NCBI GenBank assembly: GCA_001599815.1
Contig: BCIA01000004.1
Location: 1,950,047-2,014,046 of the forward strand
Source: Furcasterigmium furcatum
Taxonomy: Eukaryota; Ascomycota; Sordariomycetes; Glomerellales; Plectosphaerellaceae
DNA length: 64,000 bases
Direction of reading: 5' to 3'
The notes below the pieces were generated by a model that did not search any database, was not told the DNA's origin, and saw nothing but the letters and a program-made list of their open reading frames with translations. How positions within the stretch are numbered: the stretch's first letter is position 1; each line of letters starts with the position of its first letter. The position numbers and the translations under genes are program-made. This document shows positions 32,863 to 41,778 of this stretch, in pieces.

Positions 32863-33432
32863 CTAAAAAGCATGAACATTCCATTCGGACTCAAACCTGA
32901 GGTATGCAACCATATGTCGGGCCCTGGATTCATCCATCTCTATCGATATGGCCAATCCGAGGGGTTTCAAGGGCGGCAAAATCTCCGTCCAGCTCCTCTC
33001 TGTAAGATAAGGCATCACCCAAAGTTCGAAGAGGGTCGCAAGGGCAAGCCCAATAACATTGAGTGGAGTCTTCACTGGACTGTCGAATGGAACTCGGGCT
33101 TTTGGGTCATCTCCAGCATCCAGATGAGCCAAGGCATAACAGGCCACTCCCAACAAATGTTTTTGGGCCGCTGGAAAGCCTGTCCCTACTACAAGCCACT
33201 TTGCCTGTGTGTGTGCAGTAGATGTATCGTATTCCAACCCAATCAACTGCCTAGAATTAACTAGCACTGCTGAGCTTCTATTCCTTCTAAGCAGTTGCAT
33301 GATCAGATCAGGCTCCCTGGCGTTGATCTTAAGTTGCACCCACTGGTGTCTCCAAGTCTCCGAGTCGTGATCTTCCTCCCTAATCAATCCTAGACCCGAT
33401 TTCCCATCTCCCATTACTACCATTCTAGACAA
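32863..33432 (-). CDS. Hypothetical ORF, 189 aa
   Basis: Uninterrupted ORF whose end lies 42 bases past the regulator's stop, convergent with it. Composition looks ordinary for a protein, with no low complexity, but I recognise no domain. It could be a gene fragment or a chance ORF. The downstream boundary is next to the 5S gene. Confidence 0.3.
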   Translation of the reverse strand: MSRMVVMGDGKSGLGLIREEDHDSETWRHQWVQLKINAREPDLIMQLLRRNRSSAVLVNSRQLIGLEYDTSTAHTQAKWLVVGTGFPAAQKHLLGVACYALAHLDAGDDPKARVPFDSPVKTPLNVIGLALATLFELWVMPYLTERSWTEILPPLKPLGLAISIEMDESRARHMVAYLRFESEWNVHAF

Positions 33433-33565
33433 GATGGCAACTCAACTAATTCTCTTTACACAATCTCCCTGTTCCAATTATGAGTCGACATCAATGCCCC
33501 CAACAACCTTCCATTGCATGAAATCTGAGAAGACAATATAATCTCGCGCAGGCAGTTAGTCTACC

Positions 33566-33684
33566 ACATACGACCATACCCACTGGAAAACTCGGGATCC
33601 CGTCCGCTCTCCCATAGATAAGCCAGTGAGGGCTGGATTAGTAGTTGGGTCGGTGACGACCAGCGAATACCCGGTGTTGTATGT
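33566..33684 (+). rRNA. 5S ribosomal RNA
   Basis: 119 nt beginning ACATACGACCATACCCACTG and ending GGTGTTGTATGT. The 5' and 3' ends pair as helix I (ACATACGACC with GGTGTTGTATGT). The internal promoter segments are present (AAGCCAGTGAGGGCTGG; GGTGACGACCAGCGAATACC). A T-run (TTTTTGTTTTT) follows directly, the Pol III stop. Solitary 5S genes scattered among protein genes are normal in Pezizomycotina. Confidence 0.95.
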
Positions 33685-33689
33685 TTTTG

Positions 33690-33935
33690 TTTTTGATCAT
33701 TAAGTTAAGATATAAAAGAATCCTTTTTGCGCACGCCAGCTTCGCCCTCCAGGCGATATCCATCAGTGCTACGCTATAAACTTTTATTATCGACTTATAG
33801 TGCCGCCTTTATAAGGAGTAAGGCGAGGAATAGTTTTAAAGCGCTAGAACTAATAATATTAGCTAGTTTTTTTTTAAGATAGATAATCTATAGCCTCTTT
33901 TCTTAATATCCTCAAGGACTAACTATTAGTATATC
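33690..33935. repeat. TpA-rich, RIP-like relic
   Basis: Directly after the 5S gene the sequence turns AT-rich with many TA steps and stop codons (TAATAATATTAGCTAG, AAGATAGATAATCTATAG), unlike the surrounding GC-rich DNA. This is the look of an old repeat mutated by RIP. No transposon family can be named. Confidence 0.45.
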
Positions 33936-34740
33936 TTTTAAGAGGGTCGCCGACATCCCAGGCGTTGCCAAGCTGTCCTGCGACCTGGACGCGAATAGGG
34001 AGTTCCGCTGCTACCAGGGAGGCAAGGCCGCCGCGCTGTGGCTGTGTGGCCGTCACCCGGGCATGGTGTTCGGGGCCGGGGGTGATGCCTTCGCGAGGGC
34101 TTGCACCGCGAACGGCGGCCGGAGGATCAGCCTTTCGGGCATCCCGGTTTGAGTCTCCACTGGCGGCTCTGCATAGCATAATAGCGTCTTCCTTCGCAGC
34201 ATCATGAAACATTTGAGCCCTGTTTGACCGGGACAGCCCACATAGATTACCCGCGAAAGCGATTAGAGGAACGATTCCGCCTCTGAGGCGTTGAAGTGGT
34301 TCAGTCCAGCCAGGATGGCGCTGCAAGGAGCAAGGTCGATGATGTCCGACCACCGGATGTTGATGTAACATCGTTGCGAACACCCTCACTAGCAGGGTCG
34401 TCTGAGATAGACTCAGTACTCTATCCGTCATCGAGGCCAACCCAGAAGTCCAAGTTGATAGCGTCAACACGCATTGGACTGGCCTTGGGAACCATTCACA
34501 TGAATGACACCACTTTCATCACGGTTCTTCCCGGGTGTGTATTGTCTGTGCCCGCCTCTCTGGGTCCGAACTGGAAGAGAAAATACATAGAAGGGGTACA
34601 AAATCCAAAACAGGACGTCTTCTGGAAACACAGGGGTATCTTAATTACATATCATAAGCATGAGTCTCAAGCGCTCTCACAAGGCCGTCCTCCACCTAAA
34701 GACTCCTCTTCAGACGCCCTCCTCCCTAGAGGCCCGGAGC

Positions 34741-36089
34741 CTAACGGGGCGCTGCCTCCGCCTCCTCATACCGCGGGGGAAGATCGCCGTACTGCGGCAG
34801 CTGCTCCTCGGCTGTGTTGGCGCGGTTGGTGCCTCCCGCCATAGCGGCCTCTCTGTATTCTCTCAGGATGTGACTTTGGACCTCGGCCTGTGGTGGAGGA
34901 GTCGGTTCGGCGGGAGACTGGGCCCCCGCGAACCCCGGGCCGCTGCTTCGCCATGGCGTTGGCGCTGGCCGGGGTGCTTGCGGCCTCGGACGTCCTCCTC
35001 CTCCGCCCTCTTGGCTGCGCGAGAGATGAACGTGGGACGAGAGGCGGGGATACTGCGGCCGCTCCTGGTAGTGAAAGAAACGGCGGAAACCGATGAAACG
35101 GGTCGATCTGTGGCAGTAAAATATGATCGCGGCCATGACCAGGGTCGCGCCAGTGACTGCGATGCCGACAATGCCGACGGTGCTGAGTTTGCCGTCCCCG
35201 CCCCCACGGGCGCGAGGGACTAGTACGGCCCCGGATCGCCGTCCGAGGTCCTCGCGCCGCCGGCTGGAAGTGAACCAGGGCGGTCGCCAGTCCGCCGGAA
35301 GTTGAGGGCCGTTCACGGTCGTGTCCGGCCGGTCGCACGTCTCCCCGAACGGCACATCTTGCGCGGTGAATTGAACGAAAACGCACTGGAAGATTACTTG
35401 TCAGAAAGCGCCTCGCTGAATGGGTCCCGGCCTGCTCTCGAGAGGGCGGGCATCGAACTTACGGCGGTTGAGACGTTTCTCGGGAAAGCTCGTCTGTCGT
35501 CTATGTTGTCGTCAAGACTGTAATGGCTGAATCGCACTGCCAGGGTGGCCTTAGTCCCATTCAGTTCTGCTGGGTCGACTCTCAAAGGACGGTACCCGTG
35601 GACCCCGAGGATCCGGTGCTGGTGTGGAATCACGAGGCGTGTTGAGCACCATTCCCTTTCGCCGGCCACCCGATACTGTCGAGACAGACCCGAGCCCCAG
35701 GTGTAGTGTTGGTCGCCGTTCTCGAAAGGGGCGTCCTCGTACCGCCCCCACCAGTAAACGACCTCCCAGGCGCCGATGGTTTCACTCGCGACATGCTGAT
35801 CAACGAGACTGAAGATGAGATGGCTGTTTCGGCCGTTGTCGCCGGCGGCAATGGGTACGAGGACGCGGTCGCGGTCGTCTGGCGGCGGCGGTCCATGCTC
35901 GGCGGAGCAGGGGAATTCGTTCAAGAGGCCGCGTCTGCCGACTTGGAGGTCGTCCACTTGGTTCCCGTCGACGATGTTGTGGTATGACCACGCGGGTCTT
36001 GGAAACGTCAATCCGACCTGGGGGTGTTCTGACGCGACGCCGAGGATCGTAGTGGCCACGAGGACCACGAGTAGCCGTGGATCGAACAT
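34741..36089 (-). CDS. Single-pass membrane protein with PPxY tail
   Basis: Type I membrane protein of about 423 aa, exons 36089-35463 and 35385-34741, joined by a GTAAGT donor. Signal peptide MFDPRLLVVLVATTILGVAS; an extracellular domain of ~270 residues (RPAWSYHNIVDGNQVDDLQV, CSTRLVIPHQHRILGVHGY) with a few Cys and N-glycosylation sites; one membrane segment (GIVGIAVTGATLVMAAIIFY) followed by a basic stop-transfer. The Pro-rich cytoplasmic tail ends in LPQYGDLPPRYEEAEA, containing PPRY, a consensus for WW domains of Nedd4/Rsp5 ubiquitin ligases. Could be a surface sensor or receptor turned over by ubiquitination; the ectodomain family is not recognised. Confidence 0.72.
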
Positions 36090-37679
36090 CGATGCTGGGG
36101 TCGCAGCCGCCGACCTCGTACGAGGATTGCCGGAAGAAGGGCCCCCTCGCTCCCTCCGCCGGGGTGATGGGGGTGACTGTTGGTTTTATCCTCGATGCCA
36201 ATGTTCCAGACCTCTGCTTTATTGGCTGGCCTCAAGATGGACGGTTGGTTGTGGCCTGCCTGATCAGGCGGCCCAGTCTCTAGAATGTAACGTCATGATG
36301 GGATTACCAAGAATGTCACTGTGCGCGGGATGGCACGTGGTGTGGCACCGCCACATGTCAGCGGCCAAGGCCCAGGACGAGGCTCAGGCGCGAGGCGTTT
36401 TTGCCTCTGGAATATAGCGACTTTAAGGATTTCAAGACGGCGCTTCTATCTTAAGTCTATTAGCTGTCGCGAATTTATATATTATATATACCGCTGCTTC
36501 CACTTAGTTATACTCTCGCTGCTCAGTCTGCGTTGCTATAAGCGTTTAGCGTGTTGTGGATCGGAGCGCTTCTAGGAAATCCGAAGATAAAACCACCCAC
36601 ACTTCGACACTTCCGTTTTGGATACTCAAAGCGGCGACGACAGGGCGACACATTGCAAGAGCCTCTTCTTCCATTTCTTAAACCTCGTCATGTCGTTTGT
36701 GGAACTCTTAACTCACATATATAACATCTTTGAGGGCTGGATTAGTCGTTGAGTCGGTGACGACCAGCGTATACCCGGTGTTGTATATTTTTGGTCCTCG
36801 AGCAAATCTTTGGTGGAGTAGCAGTGCCTGACGAATTTCGCGGAGGGCACTCTATTTTTAACAGTCGACTTTCCTCGGAAGGAAGGGATCTTCACGCGTC
36901 TTGAAGTCTATTGGTGATGTGTGGCTCCGATGTCCGGCTGTGTTCATGTCTCACATTTGACGTCAGTACATAACCCGTCGAGAGCATGCTCTGTGAAGCC
37001 AGGCTCATCAGCCAGGCCGGACAGGTGTCAGCCGTGTCTCGGCCAAGGCTGTCTCAGAAGTGAGCTTCGGCGTCGCCGTGGTCGGTCCAGCCGTCCAGGA
37101 GCACTCGTCTTCAGCAATAACGCCCGGGAGACCGCTGCGAGTTCAAGGATCCTGCAACTCTAATCCAGGACAGACTGTTTTTCAATGACTGTATTTCACA
37201 ATCAGATGATTTTGTCGTTGTGGACAACCGGTACGATGATCTCCTCCTGACAGATGGTAGAACTCGTCGACATTTGTTCGTTTGCCCCAGTTCTAGTGAA
37301 GGTCTAGACCCGAAGCTGAGGAGATCTGAAGTCGAGGTCTAGACCTGAAGCTGAGGATGGTGCTATGGTGCACTCTGGTTAGGAAGACAAAGGAGCGAAT
37401 TAGTTCCCGATTAAGTGAATGATAACTGCGGCCATCGACCCAAGCTAGAACGGCGAAAGAAGCGGCTGTGGTTCTAGAAGGTTTACATGATGAACAAATT
37501 TCAGACTTCCGCGCAGGAGCATACTTAGGCGTTGCGATCTCATGGAACTGTGGACTATATATTCTTCAGCCCCCCGAACCTAGATGATCCTCCCTCAGGC
37601 TTTTTCTTTACTCTATAAACGGCTGACGCAATATTTTCTCCCACGAGCCACCCAGAAGTTCACACAATCAGCCGCCGAC
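36090..37679. other. Intergenic, 5S fragment and short repeats
   Basis: 1.6 kb without a supported gene. It has an AT-rich patch at about 36417-36510, a degenerate 5S copy at about 36695-36790, and an imperfect direct repeat at 37302-37356 (GGTCTAGACCYGAAGCTGAGGA twice). Confidence 0.45.
36731..36790 (+). pseudogene. 5S rRNA-derived copy with degenerate 5' half
   Basis: The 3' half (TGAGGGCTGGATTAG ... GACGACCAGCGTATACCC ... GGTGTTGTATATTTTT) differs from the intact 5S at only a few bases. Upstream, CTCACATATATAAC resembles CTCCCATAGATAAG of the 5S 5' half, so a decayed 5' half with a deletion may extend to about 36695. A T5 run follows. Confidence 0.8.
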
Positions 37680-38459
37680 ATGATACGTCCTTTGTTGCTT
37701 CTGCCACTGGTGGTCCGTGTCTTGGCTTTGCCCCCGTCGTGGAATGGAACCTACATCACCGACGCATCCTACACCAACCCACCGGACATTGAAATTACGA
37801 CCATGACGGCCATTGCCAATGACCTGGCTGCCGAGAAGGGTGTTGCTGGCCTTGAACTGAATTACAAGGTCTATCAATTCACCTTCGGAGATCATTCCAC
37901 AACGGCTGGCGAGTTGATGGTCCTCAGACCAAACTTGGCCAGCACTCCAGAGTCAGAACAGGCAGTCCACGTGGCTATCAGACTCGGCAGCAGGCACGAG
38001 CCTTGGGGCGTACGATACGTCAGTAACAGCTACCTGAATCCGATCATTGGCGGTCAGAGAGCCAAGTCGCACGACGACTATGTGCGAACATCGACCACGA
38101 ATGACACCATCTTGTTCACTCTCGACGAGGAGGCTGCCGAACGCAACACATTTTCCGAGTTCTACACAGCAGCAGGGACTTGGTGGAATTCGAGACCATC
38201 GCCCCGGTGGGACAGTGCACGCCTCGTGCCTAGGTACCAAACAGATGATGCAGAAGACAGGATGTGTGCGGACGAACTTGTCTCTGTAGTGTCAGCGGAA
38301 GCGCTGAGCAGGGTCCAGGTAAAGAAACCCATGTTCTCGCCTCGGTCATTCGGGGAAGGAAGTACGTCGGCTCATCATCCATTCATTCCAAAGCTTCAAT
38401 TTCAAGTCTTCGTGCTTCCACTTGAGATCGAAAACCCAAGAGTGTGTCAACCTCTCTAA
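37680..38459 (+). CDS. Secreted hypothetical protein
   Basis: 259 aa from the ATG at 37680, chosen because it begins a clear signal peptide (MIRPLLLLPLVVRVLALP). The mature part has several N-glycosylation sites (NGT, NDT), aromatic residues, and few Cys. The frame is open upstream to 37584, but that extension lacks secretion features. A GTAAAG at 38320 could be a splice donor, so the last ~45 residues are uncertain. No family recognised. Confidence 0.6.
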   Translation: MIRPLLLLPLVVRVLALPPSWNGTYITDASYTNPPDIEITTMTAIANDLAAEKGVAGLELNYKVYQFTFGDHSTTAGELMVLRPNLASTPESEQAVHVAIRLGSRHEPWGVRYVSNSYLNPIIGGQRAKSHDDYVRTSTTNDTILFTLDEEAAERNTFSEFYTAAGTWWNSRPSPRWDSARLVPRYQTDDAEDRMCADELVSVVSAEALSRVQVKKPMFSPRSFGEGSTSAHHPFIPKLQFQVFVLPLEIENPRVCQPL

Positions 38460-40608
38460 TTTCGCCTACTTCTCTGTGAGAGTCATATTGCTCCGCTTCT
38501 TCTCATCATCCAAGAGAATCATCGAAGGCAGATCAATTTACGCAGCTCTGGCGGAATGACAGCTTATCATTTGTCGCCCTGCAATAGAATCCCACCCGAG
38601 GAATACAATAAGATTGTGCCGCATCACGCATGGTATCTAAAAACGCAGAAGGTATGACGATCGACTCTGTGTCTTGGGGGTTCCTTTGTTTACACTGACA
38701 TCATTCAAGTCTAAGTCGAGTACGAGGCTAGCTGCCCGACAAGCCCTAGGTTCCATGGTCAACCCCTTTCAGCCAAGGGCTAGTTCTATTGTTGTATCCT
38801 GAAGTGTACAAAGATGAGCCCGAGGTCTCGCTATCAAAAATCACGATATTCGTCTCATTGGACACAATTATCACATGTGTTGCCACTCATGATGGAAGGT
38901 GTTGGTGTGATGTGCAGAGATAGGTTAAGTGTAGTGAAGTCGAGCTGCCCGAGAAGGCCTGTGAAAGTCCACAGACAGCTTGGCCTTGATCCTGAGGAGG
39001 GCCAGGAGTGAGAGAGAGAGAGAGAGTGGGAAAGAGGCCAGACATTTAATAGAATAGTATGGAAGCCTGTCTGGGCTTCTTGTCACGGAATCGGTCCCAA
39101 AGGTCAGCTTGCCAAATCGACTGCTCAAGAAAGGTACTGGTGATTTTGAAATGGCACTGGTGTTTGTCATGAATTTCTGCCACTGTCCGCCCAGTACGCT
39201 GAGAGAGTCCACGTCAGCTCAATGAATAGAGTGCCAAGTCTAAGATACATAGATTGCTGCTGTCTCATTGAACATCACCTCTTTCCACGTGTACCTCAAA
39301 TGTATTGTGTGGCAAAAGGACTCAACGCGTGAAGCCCATCCTTCTGGTTCAACAATGTTCTGGACACTAGACTGAGGAAAAAACTGCACTTGTATTCTAA
39401 AAACCCTCATACGACAAAAAAGCTTTGAAAACTTGGGTTTTGGTGTAATGTGTGACTCTGAATACACGATTCGACCCCAAGAACAGTCCCCGCCCATGGC
39501 GCACGCATCCACCACTTTCGAGCTAACCCAAAGCTAGGGTCACGGCGGCAGCTCTGCTTTGCAAAATTGACTGGAGACGCAGGCTTTGAATGATCGGAAG
39601 CTCAGAAAGCGCATGTCGGAAACGCTGCGATGTCGTTCTGATGTTGTAGGTCCACCGACCTCCGCCGAATTCTCAATCGAGGTCTGGATGGCTCAGTTGG
39701 TTAGAGCGTTGGTCTCATATTTTCATGAGTTTTCTGGAAACAGAGGATCCAATCCAAAGGTCGTGAGTTCGAGCCTCACTCCGGACACATTCCCTTTTGC
39801 CGCCTTCATGCCCCTCAAGATAGGGGCCAGACTTTTGATAGACTCACCCCGGAATGGAGGCACCGACGGCAGAGCGAGAGTCCAAACCACCGAAAGACTG
39901 ACAGACAGCATGATAGATTTGAGGGAGAGACTCGACCGGTGCTCCTTGACGTTTGTTGTGGACACTTTTGGCACACTCGAAGAGCCTCGGGCATAGCTAG
40001 ATGACCCAGTCAGCCTCCAATTACCAAATACGGCTTTCAGAAACGGCGCGCACGACTCGAGACAGATCAGCGGAAGGCCGAGGGCCTCCTCAGTTCCGCG
40101 TCAAAGGTGTCGGCTGAAGATGGGGGACTCGCCATGTGGGGGCGTCGGCCGACGGAAACCGCACCTCTTCAGGACGGACATTGCGGGGTTCACAGAGTTA
40201 CAGAGATGGGAGAAATGCAGTTGTTGAATTGAAGACAGCTGGCAGTGTTGCGTAGCGTAAACGCTGAAATGAATGTGACTATGCGATGTCTCTGTGTCCG
40301 CTAGGGCCGCTTACAAGAAGTCTCACCCAGCGGATGATGGGAAGACAACGGGATGAGCAAGCTGGCAGCCAGATCCTTCGCTTGGGTCTGGGTAGCCGCA
40401 GAAGGAAAGGAGTCGAAGGCTTCAGACGGACTTAAGCCTCTCAAATCCGAATGCTCAACTACCCCTCACCGTGACGTCGATAGTTGAAGGATAATGGTTT
40501 AGCCTCCAGTCAATATATAACCGCTTGCTTTCGCAGCAACTGTAACGGCCAGCAATGTTTTCAGCCCTATCCTGTCGCATCTCTCACATCCAAGCACACT
40601 CTCCAACC
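38460..40608. other. Intergenic with tRNA and GA microsatellite
   Basis: 2.1 kb. It holds the tRNA-Met (39682-39787) and a short (GA)n tract at 39009-39027. Otherwise nothing recognised; a 136-aa ORF across the tRNA is a shadow. Confidence 0.45.
39682..39787 (+). tRNA. tRNA-Met(CAT), elongator, with intron
   Basis: Acceptor arm GTCTGGA pairs with TCCGGAC; D arm GCTC/GAGC; T arm GTGAG-TTCGAGC-CTCAC. Anticodon CAT at 39716-39718 in the loop CTCATAA once the intron (about 39720-39751, 32 nt) is removed after position 37, as is canonical. The T31/T39 mismatch is typical of eukaryotic elongator tRNA-Met. Confidence 0.93.
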
Positions 40609-41778
40609 ATGCCTACCTTCATCCCCCCTCCCAAGTCCCTCCTCATCAGGCATCGGCAACTGGCGCCGAATGCATCTGTCCGGGTTTCGCCGCTATGCCT
40701 GGGGGCCATGACCTTCGGAGACACCCAGCAGGACCGTTATGGAAAAATCACTAAGGACGAAGTCTTCAACATCTTGGACACCTTCTATTCTAACGGTGGC
40801 AACTTCATCGACACTGCCAATGGCTACCAGAACGGCCAGTCCGAAGAGTGGCTGGGAGAATGGCTCACAGCCAGAGGGAACCGCGACCAGATGGTCCTGG
40901 CAACCAAGTACTCAACCCAGTACCGGAGAGCACACCCCGACGAGATCCAGAGCAACTTCGTCGGCAACGGCTCGAAGAGCATGAAGCTTTCCCTTGAGGC
41001 CTCTCTCAAGAAGCTGCAGACTTCGTACATCGACGTCTTCTACGTCCACTGGTGGGACTTTACCACGACGATCGAGGAGCTTATGCACTCTCTCAACGAC
41101 CTCATCGTGGCCGGCAAGGTGCTCTACCTCGGCATCAGTGACTGCCCAGCCTGGATCGTCAGCTCCGCAAACCGGTATGCCCGCGATCACGGGCTCCGGC
41201 CCTTCGTGGTCTACCAAGGCATGTGGAACGCGGCTCTGCGTGATTTTGAGCGGGACATCATCCCCATGGCCAAGGCCGAGGGCATGGCCCTGGCGCCCTA
41301 TGGTGTCCTGGGTCAGGGCCGATTCCAGACAACGGAGGTCTACAAGGCTCGCGAGAAGCAGAACGACGGGCGGAACTTCATCCCCCTCTCTTCGAGGGAC
41401 AAGGAGGTCTCTGCTGTTCTAGAAGAGCTCGCGAAGAAGAAGGGCTGTGAGCTACTGCAAATCGCTCTAGCCTACTGCCTCCAAAAGACGCCATATGTCT
41501 TCCCCATTGTGGGGGCCCGCAAGGTCGAGCACATCCAGGGCAGCATCAACGGTCTGGCTGTTGAGCTGACCGAGGATGAGATTGCGGCCATCGAGAAGGC
41601 GTATCCCTTTGACCACGGCTTCCCTCACACTTTCTTATCTGGTACACTGTTTAAGGGCGCTGATGAGTTGGATCAGAGACAGGTGCAGGGGCCGGGAGAT
41701 GTCAGTCTCACTGGCGGTGGAGGACTGTTTGACTGGGTTCCTGAGACGAGGGCGATTCGGCCAAGTGATATGCAGTAG
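40609..41778 (+). CDS. Aldo-keto reductase (aryl-alcohol dehydrogenase / norsolorinic acid reductase-like)
   Basis: NADPH-dependent reductase, 389 aa from MPTFIPPPKS; an in-frame ATG at 40555 would add 18 residues. Intronless. The catalytic tetrad is visible: Asp and Tyr in FIDTANGYQNGQSE, Lys in VLATKYS, His in FYVHWWD. YQGMWNAALRDFERDI and the C-terminal cofactor region FPIVGARKVEHI fit the fungal aryl-alcohol dehydrogenase/NorB-StcV-like branch. Cytosolic. Flanked by gene-free DNA, so the context does not define a substrate; it is not next to a polyketide synthase in this window. Confidence 0.92.
   Translation: MPTFIPPPKSLLIRHRQLAPNASVRVSPLCLGAMTFGDTQQDRYGKITKDEVFNILDTFYSNGGNFIDTANGYQNGQSEEWLGEWLTARGNRDQMVLATKYSTQYRRAHPDEIQSNFVGNGSKSMKLSLEASLKKLQTSYIDVFYVHWWDFTTTIEELMHSLNDLIVAGKVLYLGISDCPAWIVSSANRYARDHGLRPFVVYQGMWNAALRDFERDIIPMAKAEGMALAPYGVLGQGRFQTTEVYKAREKQNDGRNFIPLSSRDKEVSAVLEELAKKKGCELLQIALAYCLQKTPYVFPIVGARKVEHIQGSINGLAVELTEDEIAAIEKAYPFDHGFPHTFLSGTLFKGADELDQRQVQGPGDVSLTGGGGLFDWVPETRAIRPSDMQ

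Larger units (their letters stand above)
33433..34740. other. Intergenic around the 5S gene
   Basis: Apart from the 5S gene and the TpA-rich island, I see no supported gene. A 183-aa ORF on the minus strand (33919-34470) has no family features. Confidence 0.4.

Noticed and set aside
33919..34470. 183-aa minus-strand ORF
   Set aside because: No domain, no supporting splicing, overlaps a TpA-rich relic; likely chance ORF in GC-rich DNA.
11840..36790. Recurring GGGCTGGATTAG...GGTGTTGTATG block as a transposon terminal repeat or LINE 3' end
   Set aside because: The copy at 33566 extends into a complete, foldable 5S rRNA with terminator, so the block is 5S-derived.
39586..39996. 136-aa ORF across the tRNA
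   Set aside because: Its centre is the tRNA-Met gene; a shadow.
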